The position numbers and the translations under genes are program-made. A stretch of 64,000 nucleotides of DNA from Cupriavidus cauae (GTDB lineage Bacteria > Pseudomonadota > Gammaproteobacteria > Burkholderiales > Burkholderiaceae), in contig NZ_VWRN01000034.1 of NCBI RefSeq assembly GCF_008632125.1, positions 124,001 to 188,000 on the forward strand, written 5' to 3'. A model generated the notes under the pieces. It saw only the letters and a list, made by a program, of their open reading frames with translations, had not been told where the DNA came from and did no database searches. This document shows, piece by piece, positions 17,970-29,218 of this stretch. How positions within the stretch are numbered: position 1 is the stretch's first letter; every line of letters begins with the position of its first letter.

Positions 17970-18065
17970 AGCAATCCTAGCGCGCTGTCGGCGGTAACGA
18001 GGCCGCCGACGCTATCGCGACGAGCCTTCAACCGCTGCAGACCGCGCGGTGAACAGGCCGGCTAA

Positions 18066-18120
18066 TCACCGCATAACGTGCGGCGAATCGGCCCGCCAAT
18101 CACCGCATCCCTTGCGGTGA
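18066..18120. repeat. Pair of related short hairpins (REP-like)
   Basis: TCACCGCA-N5-TGCGGCGA (18066-18086) and TCACCGCA-N5-TGCGGTGA (18100-18120) lie 34 nt apart. The second is a perfect 8-bp stem. They lie between the AadA-like start and the LysR stop. No T-run follows in either direction, so they are poor terminators. Confidence 0.6.
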
Positions 18121-18158
18121 CAGTCCGACCACCACCGCGGCCACCCTGGATGCCAGCG

Positions 18159-19085
18159 TCACGCCATCACTTCCGCATACTGCGCCGTCAACCCCGCGCA
18201 TCGCTCCTTCAACAACGCCTGCAATTGCCGCACGGCCGGCGAGAACTGCTTGCGGTGCGGACAGACCAGATGCAGCGGGGTGCTTTCGCCCGGCTCGTGC
18301 GGCAGCAGCACGGTCAGGCGGCCGGCCTGCACGTCGCCGCAGACGTCCAGCCACGACTTGTAGGCGATGCCCTCGCCCTGCACCGCCCAGCGGCGGACCA
18401 CGTCGGCGTCGTCGGTGTACAGGCTTCCCTTGACGGGGATCAGCCGCGGGCCGCCCACCGCCTCGAATGGCCATTTGTCGTAGACGCGGCCGCTCAGGTG
18501 GTACAGCAGGCATCGATGCGAGGCGAGTTCGTCCAGCGATTGCGGACGCCCGTGCCGGGCCAGATAGGCCGGAGAGGCGATCAGCACGCGCCGGTTCTCC
18601 GGCGCCAGCGGCAGGGCGACATAGCTGGCCTCCTCGATGCGCCCATAGCGGATGGCGACATCGATCGGATCGCGGAACACGTCGGTGACGTGGTCGGACA
18701 GATAGAGCCGCAGCGTCAGGTCGGGATGGGCGCGGCGGAATTCGGTGATCCAGGGCAGCAGCACATTGCGGCCGAGATCCGACGGCGCCGTGACGCGCAG
18801 CAGCCCGCTGAGCGCCGCGCCGTCGCCGCGCAGCCTGTCGCGGCCCTCGTTCAGCGTGGCCAGGACTTCCTGCGCGTAGGGCAGGTAGCGCTCGCCCTCG
18901 GCGGTCAGGCGCAGGCTGCGGGTCGAACGGGCGAACAGCCGGATATCGAGATCGCGCTCGAGCCGCTTGACCGCGGCGCTGACCTGCCCCGGCAGCAGAT
19001 CGGCCTCGCGCGCCGCGCTGGAAAAGCTGCCGAGGGCGGCGCTGCGCACGAACAGGGTCAGGTCTTCGAGGCGGATCATTTTCAC
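18159..19085 (-). CDS. LysR-family transcriptional regulator
   Basis: 308 residues. The N-terminal winged helix-turn-helix has LEDLTLFVRSAALGSFSSAAREADLLPGQVSAAVKRLE in order, then IRLFARSTRSLRLTAEGE. A periplasmic-binding-like effector domain follows (LRVTAPSDLGRNVLLPWI, VAIRYGRIEEASYVALPL). It is divergent from the alcohol dehydrogenase gene with 112 nt between starts, the usual arrangement for a LysR protein and its target. Confidence 0.93.
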   Translation of the reverse strand: MKMIRLEDLTLFVRSAALGSFSSAAREADLLPGQVSAAVKRLERDLDIRLFARSTRSLRLTAEGERYLPYAQEVLATLNEGRDRLRGDGAALSGLLRVTAPSDLGRNVLLPWITEFRRAHPDLTLRLYLSDHVTDVFRDPIDVAIRYGRIEEASYVALPLAPENRRVLIASPAYLARHGRPQSLDELASHRCLLYHLSGRVYDKWPFEAVGGPRLIPVKGSLYTDDADVVRRWAVQGEGIAYKSWLDVCGDVQAGRLTVLLPHEPGESTPLHLVCPHRKQFSPAVRQLQALLKERCAGLTAQYAEVMA

Positions 19086-19197
19086 TCGCGGAGAGAAAGT
19101 GCTGGCGGATTTTACCGCTTACCGGATAGACGGGATCGGAGCAAGATGACGCCACCATCCAGGCAATACCGCCCTATCCAATTACGGAGCCTCCCAT

Positions 19198-20205
19198 ATG
19201 AAAGCCATCGCCTACCTCCAGCACGGCCTGCCGATCGACGATCCTGCCGCGCTGATCGACGTCGATCTGCCGATGCCCGAGCCCGGTCCACGAGACCTGC
19301 TGGTGCAGGTGCGGGCCATCGCCGTCAATCCTGTCGATACCAAGGTCCGCGCCTCGTCCGCCGTCGCCGCGCTGCGCGTGCTGGGCTGGGACGCTGTCGG
19401 CAAGGTCGTCCGCGCGGGCAGCGCGGTCACGCTGTTCGCGCCAGGCGACGAGGTCTACTTTGCCGGCTCGATCACGCGCTCGGGCAGCAATGCCGAGTAC
19501 TGCCTCGTCGACGAACGCATCGCCGCGCGCAAGCCCGCTTCGCTGTCGGACGCCGAGGCCGCGGCGCTGCCGCTGACGACGATTACCGCTTGGGAACTGC
19601 TGTTCGACCGGCTGCGCGTTCCCGAGCACGGCGGCGCGGGCCAGCATCTGCTGATCGTCGGCGCGGGCGGCGGGGTCGGCTCGATCCTGACGCAGCTGGC
19701 CCGCCAGCTGACCGGCCTGACGGTGATCGGCACGGCCTCGCGCCCGGAGACGCGCGACTGGGTGAAGTCCCTGGGCGCCCATCATGTGATCGACCACACG
19801 AAGCCGCTGCGCGAGGAACTGGAGCGCATCGGCGTGCCGCAGGTCGAGCACGTTGCCAGCCTGACCCATACCGGTCAGCACTACCCGCAGCTGATCGACG
19901 TGCTCGCGCCGCAGGGCCAGCTTGCCGTGATCGACGATCCGGCCACGCTCGACGTCATGCCGATGAAGCGCAAGTCGCTGTCGCTGCATTGGGAATTCAT
20001 GTTCGCGCGGCCGATGTACGAGACGCCCGACATGATCCGCCAGCACGAACTGCTGACCCGCGTCGCGCAACTGATCGACGCCGGCACGATCCGCACCACG
20101 CTGGGCGAACACTTCGGCACGATCAACGCGGCCAATCTGCGCCGCGCCCATGCGCTGATCGAAAGCGGCCGCGCGCGGGGCAAGGTGGTGCTGGAAGGGT
20201 TTTGA
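19198..20205 (+). CDS. Zinc-type alcohol dehydrogenase / quinone oxidoreductase family protein
   Basis: 335 residues, medium-chain dehydrogenase fold: GroES-like N-terminal half (MKAIAYLQHG, VNPVDTKVR, LGWDAVGKVV) and Rossmann half with LLIVGAGGGVGSILTQLAR binding NAD(P). The GHE zinc motif and the four-Cys structural zinc site of true alcohol dehydrogenases are missing. This places it with the YhdH/quinone-reductase-like subgroup often annotated zinc-binding alcohol dehydrogenase. It probably reduces enones or quinones and is probably controlled by the divergent LysR protein. Confidence 0.9.
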   Translation: MKAIAYLQHGLPIDDPAALIDVDLPMPEPGPRDLLVQVRAIAVNPVDTKVRASSAVAALRVLGWDAVGKVVRAGSAVTLFAPGDEVYFAGSITRSGSNAEYCLVDERIAARKPASLSDAEAAALPLTTITAWELLFDRLRVPEHGGAGQHLLIVGAGGGVGSILTQLARQLTGLTVIGTASRPETRDWVKSLGAHHVIDHTKPLREELERIGVPQVEHVASLTHTGQHYPQLIDVLAPQGQLAVIDDPATLDVMPMKRKSLSLHWEFMFARPMYETPDMIRQHELLTRVAQLIDAGTIRTTLGEHFGTINAANLRRAHALIESGRARGKVVLEGF

Positions 20206-20321
20206 GCGCGTAGGCCGCGCTTTTGTGCCGCCCGATTCACTCGACGTCGGACATCGTCCGCTACCGGCCCGCGGCTGCGCTACGTATGCTGCTGGATTCT
20301 CCAGCACCAAGAGGAACTGCC

Positions 20322-21110
20322 ATGACTTCAGCCATACGCCGCCGCGCCGCCTTCCGCATCAAGGCACCCCTGCTCGCGACCCTGCTCGCACCCCTGACCG
20401 CCGCCCTGCTCGCCGGCTGCGCCGGCGCCGACATGCAGGGCCTGACGCAAGCCGGCGGCAGCCTGTTCACCGCGGCCACGCTCAACGACGCCAGTATCAA
20501 GACGCTGTCGGACCAGTCCTGCGCCGAGATGGACAAGAAGAACAAGATCGCCGCGCCGACCAGCACCTATGGGCAACGGCTGACCAAGATCATGGCGGGC
20601 CTGCAGAACACCGGCCTGCCGCTCGACGCCAAGGTCTACGAGACCAAGGAGATCAATGCCTGGGCGATGGCCAACGGCTGCGTGCGGATCTACAGCGGGC
20701 TGATGGACATGATGACCGACGACGAAGTGCGCGGCGTCGTGGGGCACGAGATCGGCCACGTGGCGCTCGGTCATACCAAGGCGGCGATGCAGGTCGCCTA
20801 CGCAACCGCGGCGGCGCGCGGTCTGCTCGGCTCGGCGGGCAGCGCCACGCTGACCGCGCTGTCGTCGTCGCAAGTGGGCGAGCTGGCCGAGACGCTGGTG
20901 AACTCGCAGTTCTCGCAGCGGCAGGAAACCGCGGCGGACGACTATTCCTTCGATCTGCTGACGAAGAACAAGTCCAATCGCGAGGCGCTGGTGACGGCCT
21001 TCCGCAAGATGGCGGCGCTCGACGGCGGGCAATCGAGCATGCTGAGCACGCACCCCGGTTCGCTGCAGCGCGCCCAGCATATCGAGGAGCGGCTGCGCAG
21101 CGGGAAGTAA
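20322..21110 (+). CDS. M48-family metalloprotease lipoprotein (LoiP/YggG-like)
   Basis: 262 residues from the ATG at 20322 (MTSAIRRRAAF). The frame is open 33 codons further upstream. A lipoprotein signal with LLAGC (Cys near residue 33) is followed by the zinc-binding HEIGHVALGH motif. The third zinc ligand is in RQETAADDYSFDLL. It probably degrades or quality-controls envelope proteins at the periplasmic face of a membrane. Monocistronic by context. Confidence 0.9.
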   Translation: MTSAIRRRAAFRIKAPLLATLLAPLTAALLAGCAGADMQGLTQAGGSLFTAATLNDASIKTLSDQSCAEMDKKNKIAAPTSTYGQRLTKIMAGLQNTGLPLDAKVYETKEINAWAMANGCVRIYSGLMDMMTDDEVRGVVGHEIGHVALGHTKAAMQVAYATAAARGLLGSAGSATLTALSSSQVGELAETLVNSQFSQRQETAADDYSFDLLTKNKSNREALVTAFRKMAALDGGQSSMLSTHPGSLQRAQHIEERLRSGK

Positions 21111-21126
21111 CGGCGGCCTGCGTCAA

Positions 21127-21256
21127 GTTGGCCTGATGCGTTGGCCGGATACGTTGGCCTGATACGTTGGCCTGATGCGTTGGCCTGATGCGTTGGCCTG
21201 ATGCGTTGGCCTGATGCGTTGGCCGGATAGGTTGGCCTGATACGTTGGCCTGATGC
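21127..21256. repeat. 13-bp tandem repeat, 10 copies
   Basis: Ten consecutive units of GTTGGCCTGATGC with point variants (GG for TG, TAC or TAG for TGC), exactly 130 bp. It starts 16 nt past the protease stop. There are no spacers, so it is a minisatellite and not a CRISPR array. Overlapping reading frames here merely translate the repeat. Confidence 0.95.
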
Positions 21257-21280
21257 GACGGCCCGCGATACGAAGAGCTT

Positions 21281-21312
21281 CGATGAGAGACGGGACACGC
21301 CGTCTCTCATCG
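21281..21312. terminator. Strong hairpin between the protease gene and hutG
   Basis: A perfect 13-bp stem (21281-21293 with 21300-21312) and a 6-nt loop, between two convergent genes. No T-run on either strand, so a bidirectional block or RNA-stabilising structure is likelier than a classic terminator. Confidence 0.5.
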
Positions 21313-21352
21313 GCACATGTCATGGCGACATCAGCGCGCCATCATCGCGCCA

Positions 21353-22168
21353 TCAACGCGCCTCGACGAAGGCCAGCACGGCCTCCAGCATCCGCCGCAG
21401 CGTCGGCTGCAGCTTGCCGGCCAGCGCCTCGTCGTAGTCGAACGGATATTGCTCGCGCATATAGGTGCATTGCGACAGCTCGAGCTGGATCGCATGCACG
21501 CCCTGCGCGGGCTGCCCGTATTGGCGCGTGATATAGCCGCCCTTGAAGCGGCCGTTCAGCACCGAGGTATAGCCCTGGGCTTCGGCGGCGATCTTCGCCA
21601 CCTGCTCGGCCAGCCCCGCATCGCAGCTCGCGCCGTTGGCGGTGCCGAGATTGAAGTCGGGCAGCTTGCCGTCGAAGAAGCGCGGCAGCACCGAGCGGAT
21701 CGAATGCGCGTCCCACAGCGCGATCGTGCCGTGCTCGGCGCGCAGCCGCGCCAGTTCGCCGGCCAGCGCATCGTGATAGGGACGCCAGACCGCGTCGCGG
21801 CGCGCGAAGATCTCGGTCTCGTCGGGACCCACGCCGTTGGCATACACCGGCGTCTTGTCGAAGGTATCGACCGGACAGAGCCCGGTGGTGTCCTGGCCCG
21901 GATACAGGTTGGCGTTGTCGGGCGGGCGGTTCAGGTCGACCACATAGCGCGAGTGCGTCGCCATCAGGACCGACGCGCCGAGCTCGCGGGCGAAGCCGTA
22001 GAGCCGGTCCATGTGCCAGTCGGTGTCCGGCACGGTACGCGCCTCGTCGGTCAGCCGGTCGGCGACCGACGGCGGTAGATACGTGCCCACATGGGGCATC
22101 GAGATCAGCAGTGGGCGTGTGCCACGCTGCAGCGTGAAGGCCGGGGTATCGGTGGAGAAGGAAGTCAT
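21353..22168 (-). CDS. hutG: N-formylglutamate deformylase
   Basis: 271 residues from ATG 22168 (MTSFSTDTPAFTLQRG), about the usual length. Family signatures are LLISMPHVGTYLP, DTDWHMDRLY, ATHSRYVVDLNRPP and LWDAHSIRS, which hold the metal-ligand His/Asp/Glu residues of the N-formylglutamate amidohydrolase fold. It hydrolyses N-formyl-L-glutamate to glutamate and formate, the last step of the five-step histidine pathway, and matches the HutF just upstream. Last gene of the hut operon, separated from hutF by 164 nt holding a 7-bp repeat. Confidence 0.94.
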   Translation of the reverse strand: MTSFSTDTPAFTLQRGTRPLLISMPHVGTYLPPSVADRLTDEARTVPDTDWHMDRLYGFARELGASVLMATHSRYVVDLNRPPDNANLYPGQDTTGLCPVDTFDKTPVYANGVGPDETEIFARRDAVWRPYHDALAGELARLRAEHGTIALWDAHSIRSVLPRFFDGKLPDFNLGTANGASCDAGLAEQVAKIAAEAQGYTSVLNGRFKGGYITRQYGQPAQGVHAIQLELSQCTYMREQYPFDYDEALAGKLQPTLRRMLEAVLAFVEAR

Positions 22169-22210
22169 ATTGCTGCTACGAGTGGCATCGCGACCGGCCA
22201 GTTTCGCTTT

Positions 22211-22252
22211 GCTTGTCGCTTGTCGCTTGTCGCGTGTCGCGTGTCGCGTGTT
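22211..22252. repeat. 7-bp tandem repeat, 6 copies
   Basis: GCTTGTC x3 then GCGTGTC x2 and GCGTGTT, in the leader between hutF and hutG. Confidence 0.9.
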
Positions 22253-22332
22253 GCGCGGGGCCGGTGGCGATATCAGGTTTCGTGGGGAATGCGGTCCGCG
22301 GCGCGTAGGCGTCGGCGTGGGCGAGCCCGTCG

Positions 22333-23724
22333 TCATGGCGCCAGCAGGCTGGCGCGCGCGCTGGCGAAGGCCGCGCCCGCCTCGGCCTGCAAGGCATGGA
22401 CGCCCCGGTGCACGCGGCAGCGTCCCGCGCTGCGGACTTCCGCTAGTGTCTCATGTCCGTGATTGGCGAACACGTGCACGGCCAGCGCCTGCTCGCCGCG
22501 CAGGCCCGCCAGCGTCGGATGGCTGCCGTCCAGCACGACGAAATCCGCCTGCTGTCCGATGGCCAGGCCGCCGACCGCGCGTCCCGCAGCACGCGCCCCG
22601 CCGGCGACCGCATCGAGATAGAGCCGATCGGCCACCTGCGGATGCCGGCTCGACGCGAGCACGTTGCGCTTCTGCAGCGCGAGCCGCTGCCCGTATTCGA
22701 ACAGCCGCAGTTCCTCGCTGACGCTGACGCTGGCATGGCTGTCCGAGCCGATGCCCCACGCCCCGCCCTGTTCCAGATACGGCGCGGCATCGAACACGCC
22801 GTCGCCCAGGTTCGCTTCGGTGGTTGGACAGATGCCGGCCACCGCGCCGCTGTGCGCAAGCCGCCGGCGCTCGTCCCAGTCCAGATGCGTGGCATGCACC
22901 AGGCACCAGCGCTGGTCGACCGGCGCATGGTCCAGCAGCCAGTCGACGGGACGGGTGCCGCACCACGCCAGGCATTCGTCGACCTCGCGCTGCTGTTCGG
23001 CGATATGGATATGCACCGGCGCGGCCGGGTCCATCGCATGCAGGCCCGCCACCGCCGCACGCAGGCTGTCGGGCGGCACCGCGCGCAGCGAGTGCGGCGC
23101 GAGGCCGAGCCGTGCCGTGCCCGTGCACGCCGGCGCGAGCCGCTGCAGCAGCGCCAGCATCGCGTCGGTCTCGTGCAGGAAGCGGCGTTGCTCGGCCAGC
23201 GGCGGCTTGGGGCCGAAGCCCGCGCTCTGGTACAGCACCGGCAGCAGCGTGATGCCGATGCCGGCGCGCTGCGCAGCGCGCAGCAGCCGCAGCGACATCT
23301 CGGCCGGATCGGCATAGGGCGTGCCGTCGGCCTGGTGATGGACATAGTGGAATTCGCAGACGCTGGTATAGCCCGCGCGCAGCATCTCGACATAGAGCTG
23401 CGTCGCGATCGCCTCCAGCGTCTCTGGCGCGAGCCGCAGCGCAAAGCGGTACATCAGCTCGCGCCAGCTCCAGAACGAATCGTCGGCCGCCGAGCGGAAT
23501 TCGGTCAGGCCGGCGAAGCCCCGCTGGAAGGCGTGCGAATGCAGATTGGTCATGCCCGGCAGCACCGGGCCGACGGCGCGCGGCGTGCCGGCCGACGGCG
23601 TGGCGTTAGGCGTCACCGCGGTCAGCCTGCCATCGGCGTCCCAGCTCAGCAGCACATTGCCGGCCCAACCGTCAGGCAGCAGCGCCTCGGCGGCGAACAG
23701 CGTGGAATCGAGGTCAGGCTTCAT
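22333..23724 (-). CDS. hutF: Formimidoylglutamate deiminase
   Basis: 463 residues from ATG 23724 ([15 protein letters not shown]). Amidohydrolase fold: metal-binding [42 protein letters not shown] and GSDSHASVS. These match HutF of Pseudomonas-type pathways. It deaminates N-formimino-L-glutamate to N-formyl-L-glutamate and ammonia. Its presence with HutG shows the longer route, not the one-step formiminoglutamase. Its start overlaps the hutI end by 11 nt. Confidence 0.95.
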   Translation of the reverse strand: MKPDLDSTLFAAEALLPDGWAGNVLLSWDADGRLTAVTPNATPSAGTPRAVGPVLPGMTNLHSHAFQRGFAGLTEFRSAADDSFWSWRELMYRFALRLAPETLEAIATQLYVEMLRAGYTSVCEFHYVHHQADGTPYADPAEMSLRLLRAAQRAGIGITLLPVLYQSAGFGPKPPLAEQRRFLHETDAMLALLQRLAPACTGTARLGLAPHSLRAVPPDSLRAAVAGLHAMDPAAPVHIHIAEQQREVDECLAWCGTRPVDWLLDHAPVDQRWCLVHATHLDWDERRRLAHSGAVAGICPTTEANLGDGVFDAAPYLEQGGAWGIGSDSHASVSVSEELRLFEYGQRLALQKRNVLASSRHPQVADRLYLDAVAGGARAAGRAVGGLAIGQQADFVVLDGSHPTLAGLRGEQALAVHVFANHGHETLAEVRSAGRCRVHRGVHALQAEAGAAFASARASLLAP

Positions 23725-25015
23725 CGCGAAACTCCTGCGGGGCCGAAGAGGCGGGTCCGAAGAACACGCGCCCCTGGCGTACCACCGCGGCGAGCGGGTT
23801 GCGGCCGAACCAGTAGGCCAGCTCGGCCGGCGAATCGATGCGCCACAGCGCAAGATCCGCGCCGCGGCCCGCCGCCAGCAGCCCATGCCGATCGCTGGCG
23901 CCCAGCGCGCGCGCCGCGTGCGTGGTGACGCCGGCGAGCGCCTCGGGCACCGTCATGCGGAACAGCGTGCAAGCCATGTTGAGCATCAGCAGCAGCGAGG
24001 TCACCGGCGACGTGCCGGGATTGTGGTCGGTCGACAGCGCGATCGGCACGCCGTACCGGCGCAGCAGCGCGATCGGCGGCAGATGCGTGTCGCGCAGGAA
24101 ATAGTAGGCACCGGGCAGCAACACCGCGACGGTCCCCGCCTCGGCCATCGCCGCGACGCCGGTCTCGTCCAGATGCTCCAGATGATCGGCCGACAGGGCG
24201 CGATAGCGGGCCGCCAGCGCGGCGCCGCCGAGATTGCTCAGCTGTTCGGCATGCAGCTTGACCGGCAGGCCATGCCGGTGCGCGGCGTCGAACACGCGCT
24301 CGGTCTGCGCCGGCGAGAAGCCGATGCCCTCGCAGAAGGCGTCGACCGCATCGACCAGGCCTTCCTGCGCCAGGGCCGGCAGCATCGTGTCGCAGACCAG
24401 CGCGATGTAGTCGTCGGCGCGGTCCGCGTATTCGGGCGGCAACGCATGCGCGCCGAGGAAGGTGGTATGCACCGCAACGCCGTAGGCCTTGCCGAGCCGC
24501 CGCGCGACGCGCAACTGCTTGCGCTCCGTATCGAGATCGAGGCCGTAGCCCGACTTGATCTCGATCGCGGTGACGCCTTCGGCCAGCAACGGCTTCAGCC
24601 GCGTCGCGGCCTGCGCGAACAGCGTGTCTTCGTCGGCCGCGCGCGTGGCCCGGACCGTCGACACGATGCCGCCGCCGGCGCGAGCGATTTCCTCGTAGCT
24701 GGCGCCGGCGAGCCGCATCGCGAACTCGTCGGCGCGCTGGCCACCGTAGACCAGATGCGTGTGGCAGTCGATCAGGCCCGGCGTGATCCACGCCCCGCCA
24801 GCATCGTGATGCGGCAGGCCGCGGTAGGCCTCGGGCAACACGGCCTGCTGGCCAAGCCATGCAATACGCCCCTGCTCGACGACCAGCGCGGCATCGCGAA
24901 TGGCGTTGGCCGGATCGGCATCCGGCAGCAGATGGCAGCGATGCCAGACGCCGTCGGCCGACGGCGCGCCGGCCACGCTGGCATCGACAGCGAAGTCTTC
25001 AGCGGACTGCGTCAT
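23714..25015 (-). CDS. hutI: Imidazolonepropionase
   Basis: 433 residues, amidohydrolase superfamily. The metal site begins [38 protein letters not shown] and [11 protein letters not shown] give the further ligands. It opens the ring of 4-imidazolone-5-propanoate to formiminoglutamate. Start codon ATG at 25015; its N-terminus overlaps the hutD end by 17 nt. Confidence 0.96.
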   Translation of the reverse strand: MTQSAEDFAVDASVAGAPSADGVWHRCHLLPDADPANAIRDAALVVEQGRIAWLGQQAVLPEAYRGLPHHDAGGAWITPGLIDCHTHLVYGGQRADEFAMRLAGASYEEIARAGGGIVSTVRATRAADEDTLFAQAATRLKPLLAEGVTAIEIKSGYGLDLDTERKQLRVARRLGKAYGVAVHTTFLGAHALPPEYADRADDYIALVCDTMLPALAQEGLVDAVDAFCEGIGFSPAQTERVFDAAHRHGLPVKLHAEQLSNLGGAALAARYRALSADHLEHLDETGVAAMAEAGTVAVLLPGAYYFLRDTHLPPIALLRRYGVPIALSTDHNPGTSPVTSLLLMLNMACTLFRMTVPEALAGVTTHAARALGASDRHGLLAAGRGADLALWRIDSPAELAYWFGRNPLAAVVRQGRVFFGPASSAPQEFRDEA

Positions 25016-25675
25016 GACGTGGTTTCCCTATCGGAGGATGACTGCGGGAGGATGGCTGCGTCGATTGCAGCCTGACGACGAGGCAGCGGGCGCCCTCGCC
25101 CTCGTCCTGGGGCAGCCAGCGGAAGGCGCCGCCCGGCGGCAGCAGCATGCCGCTGCCGGCCGTCAGCACGCCGGCCTCGGCGTCCTGCGCATCATCGCAG
25201 TGCCAGCTGCCGGCCAGCACGTAGAGCACGACCGTCGTATCCGACTCGACCCCGGCGCTATCGATGGCCGCGCCGGTGGACGCCACGCTCGCTCGGCAGC
25301 GGCCGCGGCGCGTCATCACATTGAAGTCGCGCGTCGGCCCGCCCAGCAGCGTGGCGTCGACCGTCGCTTCGCCGGCAAAGGCGAACGGCTCGCCGACCGC
25401 CACCAAGCGATGATCGAAGCTGCCATCGCGCGCGTGCAGCCGCACGCCGTCGCCATCGAGCAGCACGATCTGGCGGTCGATGCCGGGGAACGCCGAGAAC
25501 GGGCCGTCGGCCGCGATGTCGGCGATGCTCAGGCGCCAGTCGAATGCATCCAGCCCGGCGGCGGGCGGCCACGCGGCGATCTCGCGCGTGGTGCCGCCGC
25601 CGTTCTTCCACGGCATCGGCGTCAGCTCGTCCAGCGCAAAGCGCCGTGCTTGCGGGGATAGCGATGGCGCCGCGC

Positions 25676-25679
<4 letters not shown>
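24999..25679 (-). CDS. hutD: HutD/Ves family protein
   Basis: 226 residues from ATG 25679 ([10 protein letters not shown]), which overlaps the hutU stop by 4 nt. The family opening [17 protein letters not shown] and [12 protein letters not shown]-like text are clear (here [20 protein letters not shown]), followed by [11 protein letters not shown] and [13 protein letters not shown]. It is a bicupin. HutD is known to limit hut activity in Pseudomonas, possibly by binding formylglutamate; its exact role is unsettled. Confidence 0.92.
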
Positions 25680-27376
<1,697 letters not shown>

Positions 27377-27395
27377 GGTGGTCTCCTGCGAGCGG

Positions 27396-27443
27396 TATTC
27401 GGTTGCGTGTTCGGTTGCGTGTTCGGCTACGTATTCGGTTGCG
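27396..27443. repeat. 12-bp tandem repeat, 4 copies
   Basis: Variants of TATTCGGTTGCG, partly continued by TATGCGG, in the hutH-hutU gap just upstream of the hutU start. Confidence 0.88.
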
Positions 27444-27488
27444 TATGCGGTTTGCGGTGCTTCGATAGGCGAGCGTCAATGGCCGCGC

Positions 27489-29081
27489 TTATTGCGCTTC
27501 GCCCTGCGCCGGCAGCACGGCACGCACGGCCTGGGGCCAGCCCGCGCCGGCGTCGCCCTGCAGCACCCACTGCTTCATCGCCTCGATATCGGGCGCCAGA
27601 TAGCGGTCGACCTCGACGAAGTCGACGCGGGCGCGGATGCGCGCCAGTTCGGTCTCGACCAGCGGCGAGGACTTCAGCGGCCGATGGAATTCGATGCCCT
27701 GCGCGGCGGCCATCGCCTCGATGCCGACCACGACCGCGGTGTTCTCGGCCATGTCGCCGAGCCGGCGCGCGCCGTAGGTGGCCATCGACACGTGGTCCTC
27801 CTGGTTGGCCGAGGTCGGCAGGCTGTCGACGCTCGACGGATGCGCCAGCGACTTGTTCTCCGACGCCAGCGCGGCGGCGGTGACCTGCGCGATCATGAAG
27901 CCCGAATGCAGGCCGCCGTCGCGCACCAGGAAGGGCGGCAGGCCCGACAGGCCGGTGTCGAGCAGCAGCGCCAGGCGCCGCTCGGAAATCGCGCCGATCT
28001 CGGCCAGCGCCAGCGCGATGATGTCGGCGGCGAAGGCCACCGGCTCGGCGTGGAAGTTGCCGCCGGACACCACGTCGCCCTGTTCGGAGAACACCAGCGG
28101 GTTGTCCGACGCGGCATTGGCCTCGATCTGCAGCACGCGCGCGGCGTGGCGCAGATTGTCCAGGCACGCGCCCATCACCTGCGGCTGGCAACGGATCGAA
28201 TACGGGTCCTGCACGCGGCCGCACTCGCGATGCGAGTCGACGATCTCGCTGCCGGCCAGCAGCTCGCGCACCGCGCCGGCGACGGCGATCTGGCCGGCCT
28301 GGCCGCGGGCGGCGTGGATGCGGGCGTCGAACGGCTTGACCGAGCCCTTGATGGCCTCGAGCGACAGCGCGCCCGCCACCAGCCCGGCGGCGAACACGTC
28401 CTCGGCGGCGAACAGGCCGGCCAGCGCCAGCGCGGTCGACACCTGCGTGCCGTTCAGCAGCGCCAGGCCTTCCTTCGGTCCGAGCTCGAACGGCTTCAGA
28501 CCGGCGTGCGCCAGCGCCTCGACGGCCGGCAGACGGCGGCCGTCGACGATCGCCTCGCCGACGCCGATCAGCGTGCACGACAGATGCGCCAGCGGCGCGA
28601 GGTCGCCCGACGCGCCGACCGAGCCCTTGGCCGGAATGCACGGCGTGACGCCGTGGTTGGCCAGCGCCAGCAGCGCCTCGATCAGCTCGGGCCGCACGCC
28701 CGAATGGCCGCGCGCGAGGCTGACGGCCTTGGTCGCCAGGATCAGGCGCACCGTATCGGCGGGCAGGTCGCGGCCGGTGCCGACGCTGTGCGACAGCACC
28801 AGGTTGCGCTGCAGCTCGGCCAGCTTGTCGTGCGGGATGCGCGTGTTGGCCAGCTTGCCGAAGCCGGTGTTGATGCCGTAGACCACCGCGTCGGTGTCGA
28901 CGATCTGCTGCACGGTGGCCTGCGCGGCGCGCACATCGGCCCAGGCCGAATCCGCCATCGCCAGCTGGACCTCGCCGCGGTAGATGCGGCGCAGTTCGGC
29001 GAGCGAGACCTCGCCGGGATGCAGGGTCAGCGTGGGACGGGATTGGGAAGCGGCGTGTTGCACGGAGGATTGGGTTGTCAT
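27489..29081 (-). CDS. hutH: Histidine ammonia-lyase
   Basis: 530 residues. The Ala157-Ser158-Gly159 triad in [14 protein letters not shown] cyclises to the MIO cofactor. The active-site Tyr region [16 protein letters not shown] and the C-terminal [10 protein letters not shown]-type text ([18 protein letters not shown]) are present. It deaminates L-histidine to urocanate, the committed hut step. A HutC-like box ends 9 nt upstream of the start codon, overlapping the ribosome-binding region. Confidence 0.97.
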   Translation of the reverse strand: MTTQSSVQHAASQSRPTLTLHPGEVSLAELRRIYRGEVQLAMADSAWADVRAAQATVQQIVDTDAVVYGINTGFGKLANTRIPHDKLAELQRNLVLSHSVGTGRDLPADTVRLILATKAVSLARGHSGVRPELIEALLALANHGVTPCIPAKGSVGASGDLAPLAHLSCTLIGVGEAIVDGRRLPAVEALAHAGLKPFELGPKEGLALLNGTQVSTALALAGLFAAEDVFAAGLVAGALSLEAIKGSVKPFDARIHAARGQAGQIAVAGAVRELLAGSEIVDSHRECGRVQDPYSIRCQPQVMGACLDNLRHAARVLQIEANAASDNPLVFSEQGDVVSGGNFHAEPVAFAADIIALALAEIGAISERRLALLLDTGLSGLPPFLVRDGGLHSGFMIAQVTAAALASENKSLAHPSSVDSLPTSANQEDHVSMATYGARRLGDMAENTAVVVGIEAMAAAQGIEFHRPLKSSPLVETELARIRARVDFVEVDRYLAPDIEAMKQWVLQGDAGAGWPQAVRAVLPAQGEAQ

Positions 29082-29090
29082 TGTATGGTC

Positions 29091-29102
29091 CTGTCTATAC
29101 AG
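29091..29102. promoter_or_regulatory. HutC-like operator in front of hutH
   Basis: CTGTCTATACAG, a near-perfect palindrome, between hutC and hutH. Its exact reverse complement occurs at 33089-33100, and a close variant at 32865-32876. Its TGT-N4-ACA arms match the palindromic TGTATA/TATACA-type sites known for Pseudomonas HutC. Urocanate is the established HutC inducer. Confidence 0.75.
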
Positions 29103-29218
29103 CTTGGTACAACTTAAATCAGCTTAGGTCGAATCGTGGTCGAAGTCAGGTGCGGAAGCGCTCGGTTCGTTCGGTGGCGACGGCAGCGCGGCTGCGGGCC
29201 GTGCCGCGGACCGCCACG

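Noticed and set aside
21123-21323. Repeat array as a CRISPR locus or as a repeat protein gene
   Set aside because: Units are contiguous with no spacers, no cas genes are near, and the 13-bp period only gives a 13-residue translated repeat with no start context.
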